Shown here: one piece after another, positions 57,828 to 64,000 of the stretch
Position numbering within the stretch: position 1 is the first letter of the stretch
Layout: each line of letters opens with the position of its first letter
Assembly (NCBI GenBank): GCA_963719975.1
Contig: CAVRED010000008.1
Span: forward strand, 1-64,000
Length of the DNA: 64,000 nucleotides
From: Poindextera sp963719975
GTDB lineage: Bacteria; Pseudomonadota; Alphaproteobacteria; Caulobacterales; Caulobacteraceae
Direction of reading: 5' to 3'
Notes under the pieces: generated by a model
What the model was told of the DNA's origin: nothing
The model's input: only the letters and a program-made list of their open reading frames with translations
Database searches by the model: none
Translations under genes and position numbers: made by a program

Positions 57828-59494
57828 ATGGTCAAGCGGGCCGGCGCGATCGCCGTGGCTTCCGTTGGCGTGGCGGCGTTGACGGCGTTCATGGTCGCAG
57901 CGGCGCGGCGCACGCGCCCTGGCGCGGCGATGGCGACGCTGGACACAGGCCGCGTCGAGGGGGTGGTCGACGAAGGCGTCGCCGCCTTCAAGGGCATCCC
58001 ATACGCCGCCCCTCCGGTCGGACCGCTGCGCTGGCGGCCGCCTGCGCCCCACCCCGGCTGGCGCGGCCTGCGGCGATGCGACGAGATGGGTCCGATCGCG
58101 CTGCAGGCCTACAAGCCGGACGACAACGGCGTCGGCCCCCTGCCGATGAGCGAGGACTGCCTGACGCTGAACGTGTGGACGCCGCAAACCCGCGCCGGGC
58201 GGCTGCCGGTCATGGTCTGGATCCACGGCGGCGGCTTCGTGAACGGCTCGGCGACCGCGGCGCTCTACGACGGCGCGGCGCTGGCGGCGCAGGGCGTCGT
58301 GGTGGTCGGCGTGAACTATCGGCTGGGCCGGTTCGGCTTCTTCGCCCACCCCTTGCTCAGCGCCGAGGACCCGGACGAGCTCAAGGGCAACTACGCCCTG
58401 ATGGACATGATCGCGGCGCTGGAATGGGTGCAGCGGAACATCGCGGCGTTCGGCGGCGATGCGGAGGATGTCACCATCTTCGGCGAGTCCGCCGGCGGAA
58501 TGGCGGTCAACCGCCTGATGATCTCACCGCTGGCCAAGAGCCTGTTCCACAAGGCGATCAGTCAATCCGGGGCGGGGCGCGATGCGTCCATCCCGCTGGC
58601 GAAGGCCGAGGCGGACGGCGCATCCTTCGTCGAAGGTCTCGGGGTGGAGGCGGACAGCCCCGAGGCGCTGCGGGCCATCCCGGCGGAGACCATCCTCGCC
58701 GCCGGCGATCCCGACGTCGGCCAGGGCTGGGGACCGATCATCGACGGCAGGCTGCTCACCGGCGACGTGGCCGACGCCTTCGCTGAGGGCACCCAGGCGA
58801 AGGTCCCCTACATGGCCGGCTCGAACGCGCTGGAGTTCCCCATTCCCCAGCGGGTGTTCGAGCCCGCGTTCAAGCGCATGACCCGGTTGTCGGACGCCGA
58901 TCGCGACGCGCTCAAGGCCGCCTATCCGAGCGAGGGCGCCTTCAAGGCGCGGGTGGTCAGCGACTTCATCTTCGGCGAGCCGGCGCGCCACCTGTGCGCC
59001 CTGCACGCCAAGACAGGCGCGCCGACCTTCCTCTACCGCTTCTCGGTGCTGTCGAAGTCGCTGGCCTCGACGCTGCGCGGCGACGCCGCATGCGGCCGAG
59101 CGCCAGTACGTGTTCAAGAACTCTGGCCGCCTCGACCTGGCCGACAAACGAAATGGACGAGACGGCGGCGGAGATCGTGAGCGCCTATTGGGTCGCGTTC
59201 GCCAAGGAGGGCGACCCCAACGGCTACGGCCGGCCGGCCTGGGATCCATACGACGCGAAGAAGGACCGGCTGCTGGAGTTCACCAACAAGGGCCCAGTGC
59301 TCCGCAAGACGCCGGACGCCGCGGCGCTGGACGCGGTGGCGGCGGTCAGGGAGAAGGCGGTCGCACCGCCGGCGGCGAAGGCGCCGCCACTCAAGCCCCG
59401 CACGGCGAAAGCTTCGCCGCCGCCAAGAGCGCCGCGCGGCGCCTCTTCAGGTCGCGTCCGTCGCGCGCGGTCGGAAACGCCGCCTCGCCCTTGA
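57828..59494 (+). CDS. Carboxylesterase type B, frameshifted near the C-terminus
   Basis: About 550 residues. GAGGAG precedes the ATG at 57828; the first helix (AIAVASVGVAALTAFMVAA) is a signal or anchor. Type B landmarks are GIPYAAPPVGPLRWRPP, SEDCLTLNVWTP, oxyanion hole WIHGGGFVNG and nucleophile elbow FGESAGGMAVN with the active Ser. The catalytic-acid and His region follows, with a frame change near 59085 (HAAERQYVFKN) and another near 59150. It ends with a basic, Ala/Pro-rich tail that overlaps the convergent gene by ~100 bp. It hydrolyses ester substrates outside or at the inner membrane. Confidence 0.83.
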
Positions 59495-62303
59495 GCCCCA
59501 GCCAGAGGGCCCGGTTGTAGGCCGCCGTGTCCAGATGGTCCTCCAGGCTGAAGTTCTGGCCGGCCATGGCCTTGGCCCACCAGGCGGCCGAGCGGGTGGG
59601 CGCGGTCGGGCACCCGGCCTCGGCGCTCGTGGCCGGCGGCAACGGCAGGGCGCTCGAGCGGAGCACGGGCGGCACGCGGACCTGATAGGTCCAATCGGAC
59701 TTGTGGGTATCGAACACCGCGCCCATCGGCTCGGCGAGGGCGTCGTTCAGGCCCATCGGCCCAATGCCCAGCACCGTCTCCATCGTCTTCAGCATGCTGA
59801 CCGTCGTGTACTTGTGCGAGACCACGGCGCCCTGGCGCACGTAGGGGCCGACGACGAACGCCAGCGAGCGGTGGGCGTCGACGTGGTCGGGGCCGTCCTG
59901 GGCGTCGTCCTCGAGGACGAAGATCAGCGTGTCGGCGGCATAGCGGCTGTGGGCCAGCTTCTGCACGACGAGGCCGAGCGCATAGTCGTTGTCGGCGAGC
60001 TCCGCCTCGACCGTGTTCACCCCGTCGATGGCTTCCGCGAAGCTGCCCGTGTGGTCGTGCGGGAGGCGAAGCAGCGTGAGGCTCGGCAGGTCGCCGCGGG
60101 CCACATAGCCGTCGAACTCGCGCTCCCACTCCTTGTAGCGCCAGTAGTCGGGCAGGGCCTGATTGAAGCCCCAGAAATAGGGGTCGGTCAGCGGCATGAG
60201 CGCGGCCTTGGCGACGTAGAACACCTGGTGACCGGTCTTGTACGGCTCGCGCTCGAGAGGGATCTGCGCTGCGCCGGCGCGGGCCTCGTAACGCGACAGG
60301 TCGCCGTAGACGCCGTAGTTGCGCACGCTGAGGCCGGCGCGGACCGCGGCGTCCCAGAGGTAGCCCTGGCCAGCTGCGCCGTCCGGACCGTCCGGCGCGG
60401 CGACGTCGTTTGCGCCCGGCAGCACGTCCGGATCCGCCGGCGAGAGCGGATTGGCGGCCATGCGCTCGGCGGAGGTCGCATAGCCGACGTTGATCTGGCG
60501 GTTGTCGCCCTCCTGATCGTATTGCAGTCCGCGATCGCCGTAGTTCACCGGCGCCTCGCGCTCGGTGAAGTCGTTGGTGCGCGCCGCCGTCGACCAGTTC
60601 CAGCCGGTGTTGCTGCTCTCGCCGGAGTCGAAGAAGGCGTCGAGGTCGACGAACTGGCGGGCCAGCGCGTGCTGGTTGGGGGTCATGGCGCGCGGGAAGA
60701 CCGCCAACCTCGGGTCGCCGTTGCCCACCTCGAGATCGCCCAGCACCTGGTCGTAGGTGCGGTTCTCCTTGATCACGTAGATCACGTGATGGATGTGCTG
60801 GCGCAGGAAGGCGAACGTCGCCGCATCGGCCGGATCGGGCGCCGCGAGATAGCGGTTGTTCTCCGCCGCCTGGCGCGTGAGCCGGCCGAGCTCGGCCGCC
60901 GAAGGCGTCGGAACGCGTGAGGAAGCCGGCGACCTCCTTTTGCCAGACGTACTCGTTGGTCGCCTTGCAGGCGTTGTCGTGGTCGGGATCGATCCCGAGG
61001 TTGACGCGGCAGGCGCCGGGGACCGGGCCGGTGTTGCTCTTGCCGTTGACGACGAAGATTCGCCCGCCGTCCGCCGCCATGGCGACGGCGGTCGGATACC
61101 ATCCGGTTGGGATGAGCCCGATCACCGACGAGCGGTCGCTTGGCCGCCCCAGCCCGATCGTCATCGTCCCCATCGCCGTCGGCATCCTCTCTGGGCGGCG
61201 CGGCGACGCCGGCCGCGGCCGCGCTCAGGCGGACGACCGCAACGTCGTTCTCGGCGCCATTGGTCACGAGCAGCGTGCGGCCATCCGGCGCCAGGGCAAG
61301 GCCGTTCGAACCGGCGCCGCCAAGCCCGCGCGCCGAGGCTGGCCTGACCGCGGCGGGCGCCAGCGTCGACGCGCGCTCGATCGCCCGATCGGTCGCGGTG
61401 TCGAGCACGATGAGGCCGTCGGTGTCGTCGGTGGCGACATAGAGACGCGAGCCGCTGGGGTTGCGGGCCAGGGCGATGGGCTGGCCGCGCGTGCGCACGC
61501 GCTGCGCAACAGCGATCCGGCCCCCGGCGATCCTGAGCGCGATGATCTCGCGGTCGCGCTCGCTGGTCACATAGGCCTTGTCGTCGGAGACCCAGACCAC
61601 CGCGCGGGGGAAGCTGCCGCCAGGCTGGCCCCGGCGGGCCGCATCGATCGCGCCAGGCCGCAAGTCCTGCTCGGCGATCTGGCCGCTGGCGAGGTCGATC
61701 AGGCTGACCGAATCGTTCTGGAAGTTGGCGACCAAGAGGCGCGTCCCATCGGGGCTGACCGCGAGCTCGCCGGTCTCGGGCTTCACCGCGAGGCCGAGGC
61801 CCTCCTTGTGGCCAAGCGCGAACGTGCGCGCGAGCGAATAGGCGCCGCCGGCCGGCGGCGTACTCAAGCACATCGTCGTCGACGCCGCCGGAGACGTAGA
61901 ACCGCTGGCCCGACGGCGCCCACGCAAGTCCGAGGAAGCTGTTCGGCAGCCGGATCACCTGCCGCTTAGCCGGCGCGGGTCCGCTCACGTCGTAGACGAA
62001 GACGTACTCCATCGAGGCGTCGGGGATGGGCTTGCCGTCGACCCCGAACATCAGGTTGTAGCCGCTGGTCAGGATCAGCAGGGTCTTGCCGTCGGGGGAC
62101 AAGGCCAGCGCCGAGGCCGACCCGGCCGCATGGCCGGGGAACTGCGGCAGCTCAGCATCAAGCGGCTGGAACAGTGCGCCCGCGGCCGCCGTCGGTGTGA
62201 TGACCTGCCCGGTCGGCGTCGCCTCACCGGCGGCCGAGGCTCGTCCCGCCAGAGCAAGGGCGACGATCACCGTCGCCGCACCCGTCAAGCCAACTCGCCC
62301 CAC
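59391..62303 (-). CDS. YVTN-type beta-propeller fused to a phosphoesterase domain, frameshifted
   Basis: About 970 residues. It begins with a signal peptide (MGRVGLTGAATVIVALALAGRASA). Propeller repeats follow (SPDGKTLLILTSGYNLMFGV; SPDGTRLLVANFQNDSVSLI; SGSRLYVATDDTDGLIVLDT) with an Asp-rich loop (DADGDGDDDD). The C-terminal ~460 residues form an alkaline-phosphatase-like phosphoesterase domain (VIYVIKENRTYDQVLGDLEVG; PHDHTGSF; TLIFVLEDDAQDGPDHVDAHR), as in acid phosphatase/phospholipase C-like fusions. Frame changes near 61860, 61130 and 60900. It probably releases phosphate or hydrolyses phosphoesters in the periplasm. Confidence 0.83.
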
Positions 62304-62419
62304 GCCCCGCCTCCCTTGTTATGGTCTCAGGCAGTAGCGAGGTTTTGCAACGACTTGACTACGCCCGCCACGCCTGGACGGCGGAGGATATCAGTGCGCG
62401 TCCGGGAAACGATCGGCGG

Positions 62420-62995
62420 CTAGGACGCCGGCCGCACGGTGAAGCGGGTCAGCTCGTCGCGTGGCGGCTCCCAGGTCGGCTTCAGCTGCGCGGCCTTGGT
62501 GTAGTCGTAGTAGGCGGCCGTCTCGTTATCCATGGCCTCATCGGCCAGCGCGCGGTTGTAGTACGCCTTCTCGGGCTCCTGCGGTCCGAGCGCCAAGCCC
62601 TTGTCGATGTCGGCGATGCCGGCGGCGAATTGATGGTTGGCGATCTTGAGCGCGCCCAGGTTCACCCAGGCTTCGCCCAGGCTGGGATCGATCGCGATGC
62701 TCTTCTCGAAGTCGGTTTGGGCGGCGCCGAATTGGTTCACCGCCATGAACAGCACGCCGCGGTTCACGTAGGTCCCGGCCAGGTCGCGACCCTGCAGCTG
62801 ATCCTCGATCAGCGCCTGGTTGCAGTCGGCGATGCCCGCGTAGAGGTCGCCGCCGTCACGCGCGACGTGGAAGCACTGCTCGGCGAAACCAGAGCCGTAG
62901 ACCGTTACGGCCGCCTTGGCCGAGCCGGCGGCCATGACGCCGATCCCAGCGACCGCCACCGCCGCGACGCCCGCTAAGGTTGCGATTCTAAACAT
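62420..62995 (-). CDS. Secreted TPR protein
   Basis: 191 residues. The ATG at 62995 has GGAGG 8-9 bases upstream. The signal peptide MFRIATLAGVAAVAVAGIGVMAAGSAKA is followed by a mature protein with TPR units (YVNRGVLFMAVNQFGAAQTDFEKSI and EAWVNLGALKIANHQFAAGIADI). A Cys pair (EQCFHVARDGGDLYAGIADC) may form a disulfide. Likely a periplasmic scaffold; conserved as a hypothetical in related Caulobacterales-type genomes, as far as I recall. It is separate from the propeller gene by 116 bp. Confidence 0.75.
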   Translation of the reverse strand: MFRIATLAGVAAVAVAGIGVMAAGSAKAAVTVYGSGFAEQCFHVARDGGDLYAGIADCNQALIEDQLQGRDLAGTYVNRGVLFMAVNQFGAAQTDFEKSIAIDPSLGEAWVNLGALKIANHQFAAGIADIDKGLALGPQEPEKAYYNRALADEAMDNETAAYYDYTKAAQLKPTWEPPRDELTRFTVRPAS

Positions 62996-63060
62996 GATGC
63001 GGCCTCCTCTCGCCTTATGCGCGATCATACGCCCTTTCATGACCCTAGGGAATGGCCGCG

Positions 63061-64000
63061 CTAGGTGAGTCCGAGCGGCGGGTAGGGCCCAAAGCAGAGC
63101 TGCTCGAACACGCCCATGCCGTCCTGGTCCGGCCGGCCCTCCTGGCTGAGCTTGAGCTTGGAGAGGGCCTGGATGTGCAGGTTCTCCATCGACGCCAGGT
63201 TGAGGTCTTTCAGCCCGATGTCCTCGCGCTCGACCTCGAGCGCGCCGTGCAGGCGGCCGTGGCCCCATTTCGGATGGGTGTAGCCGATGCCGCGCATGAG
63301 GAAGGTCTGCACCGGGGTGAACGCGATGCGGACATCCGGCTGGTTGGGCAAAGGGATGGTCAGCGTCGCGCCCTTCGCGTGCCGGGTCCCCTCCTGCAGC
63401 ACCACGGCCATGTCTGCGTGCTCGATCTCCTGGAGTTCGGCGACGCTCGCGCCGTCGGGGGCGATGACGGCGCGGGTGTTCCACGGCACGCCCGAGGAGT
63501 CGGCGGTGAAGTGGAAGAAGACGCTTCGGTCGGCGAAATTCAGCGGCGTCCATTGCCAGAAGAACCCGGGCGGGGCGCTGTTCGGCGTCGGCTGGGAGTC
63601 CGGCGCGCCGATCGGTCGGACGCCCCACGAGCGGTCGCGCGTGCCGACGCAGCCGGGCGCCAGCGCTTCGCGCTTGCCATCGATTTCGATCCAGCCGGTG
63701 TAGCGGCCGTTCTGGGTCAACCGGGTGTAGTCCATGAAGGTGCGCGGGCCGTTGCGGCGGATGAAGCGCGGCTCCTCGATCGGGAAGGCGCGGCCATCGA
63801 AGTTGAACTCGGCCGCGAGGCCGTCGGTCGGCTTCAGCGTCACTTTCAGGCGCTTGAGCGGCTCGACGACCTCGATCCTGATCGGCCCGACCTCGAGGTC
63901 GAACCGCTCCATGTTGAGGATGCGCGAGGCGTGGACGCAGTGCTCGACGTCGTTCCGGATCACAGAGACGTGGGCGTCGACGACGTTCAGGTGCGGATAG
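63061..64000 (-). CDS. Partial uncharacterised protein, lipocalin/CrtC-like (5' end outside window)
   Basis: The last ~313 codons lie here; the frame is open beyond 64000 (YPHLNVVDAHVSVIRNDVEHCVHASRI), so the internal Met at 63963 is not the real start. The beta-rich sequence (FMDYTRLTQNGRYTGWIEID, CVGTRDRSWGVRPIG, PPGFFWQWTPLNF, FFHFTADSSG) resembles two-domain lipocalin-like proteins related to hydroxyneurosporene synthase/AttH, often labelled DUF7064/7065. I do not know the function. Such genes often lie in lipid or steroid catabolic clusters, but the context here is incomplete. Confidence 0.6.
   Translation of the reverse strand, partial: YPHLNVVDAHVSVIRNDVEHCVHASRILNMERFDLEVGPIRIEVVEPLKRLKVTLKPTDGLAAEFNFDGRAFPIEEPRFIRRNGPRTFMDYTRLTQNGRYTGWIEIDGKREALAPGCVGTRDRSWGVRPIGAPDSQPTPNSAPPGFFWQWTPLNFADRSVFFHFTADSSGVPWNTRAVIAPDGASVAELQEIEHADMAVVLQEGTRHAKGATLTIPLPNQPDVRIAFTPVQTFLMRGIGYTHPKWGHGRLHGALEVEREDIGLKDLNLASMENLHIQALSKLKLSQEGRPDQDGMGVFEQLCFGPYPPLGLT

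Overview
The window is a 64 kb, very GC-rich, gene-dense stretch of an alphaproteobacterial chromosome. The gene set fits an aerobic soil or water member of the Caulobacterales or a relative (Phenylobacterium-like): class III CoA transferases, soluble P450s including a CYP199A-type enzyme, a branched-chain 2-oxoacid dehydrogenase operon, an HPF/cold-shock fusion, ELM1 and DUF805 proteins. The genus is a guess from gene content. There are no rRNA or tRNA genes, insertion sequences, phage genes or CRISPR arrays that I can recognise. About twenty otherwise ordinary genes are broken by single-base frame changes, often beside G/C runs. Because even housekeeping genes are hit, I read most of these as sequencing or assembly indels, and I annotate the reconstructed genes.

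Layout. 1-7.8 kb: partial ribbon-helix-helix gene, phosphotransferase, double CoA transferase, P450, MATE-kinase fusion, LysR regulator. 7.8-8.0 kb: a 188-bp nested inverted-repeat element. 8.0-10.0 kb: enoyl-CoA hydratase and M20 amidohydrolase. 10.5-16 kb: a probable low-oxygen/stress island. It holds a nicotinate phosphoribosyltransferase remnant, an ACP/acyl-AMP ligase/acyltransferase fusion, a host-attachment-family protein, an HPF/cold-shock fusion and an MFS carrier, with a perfect FNR/FixK-type box between the divergent genes. 16-25 kb: small membrane and lipoproteins, CYP199A-like P450, GST, cytochrome c, LuxR regulator, BBE-type flavoenzyme and two tiny genes. 25.4-31.4 kb: the bkd operon (E1alpha, E1beta, E2), a dienoyl-CoA-reductase-like SDR and a 2OG oxygenase.

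31.7-36.4 kb is a tight three-gene operon for a 2-oxoacid:ferredoxin oxidoreductase with its own GltD-like flavoprotein/ferredoxin partner. 36.5-43.8 kb holds a DUF805 protein, a TIR-TPR-TM-Sel1 protein, a flavin monooxygenase, a SLOG-like protein with predicted membrane helices and a compositionally distinct lipoprotein. The TIR plus SLOG pairing is the best candidate here for an undescribed signalling or defence module. 43.8-45.8 kb is an ABC-2 exporter, preceded on its strand by a structured leader with an intrinsic terminator. 46.4-51.7 kb holds two 2OG oxygenases flanking ELM1, a GT39 glycosyltransferase and an MFS carrier. 51.8-56 kb has a PLP decarboxylase, an ATP-grasp-like protein and a convergent second PLP enzyme, possibly an uncharacterised amine pathway. 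56-64 kb has a cytochrome b561/YedY-like pair, a carboxylesterase, a beta-propeller/phosphoesterase fusion, a TPR protein and a partial uncharacterised gene running off the right edge.
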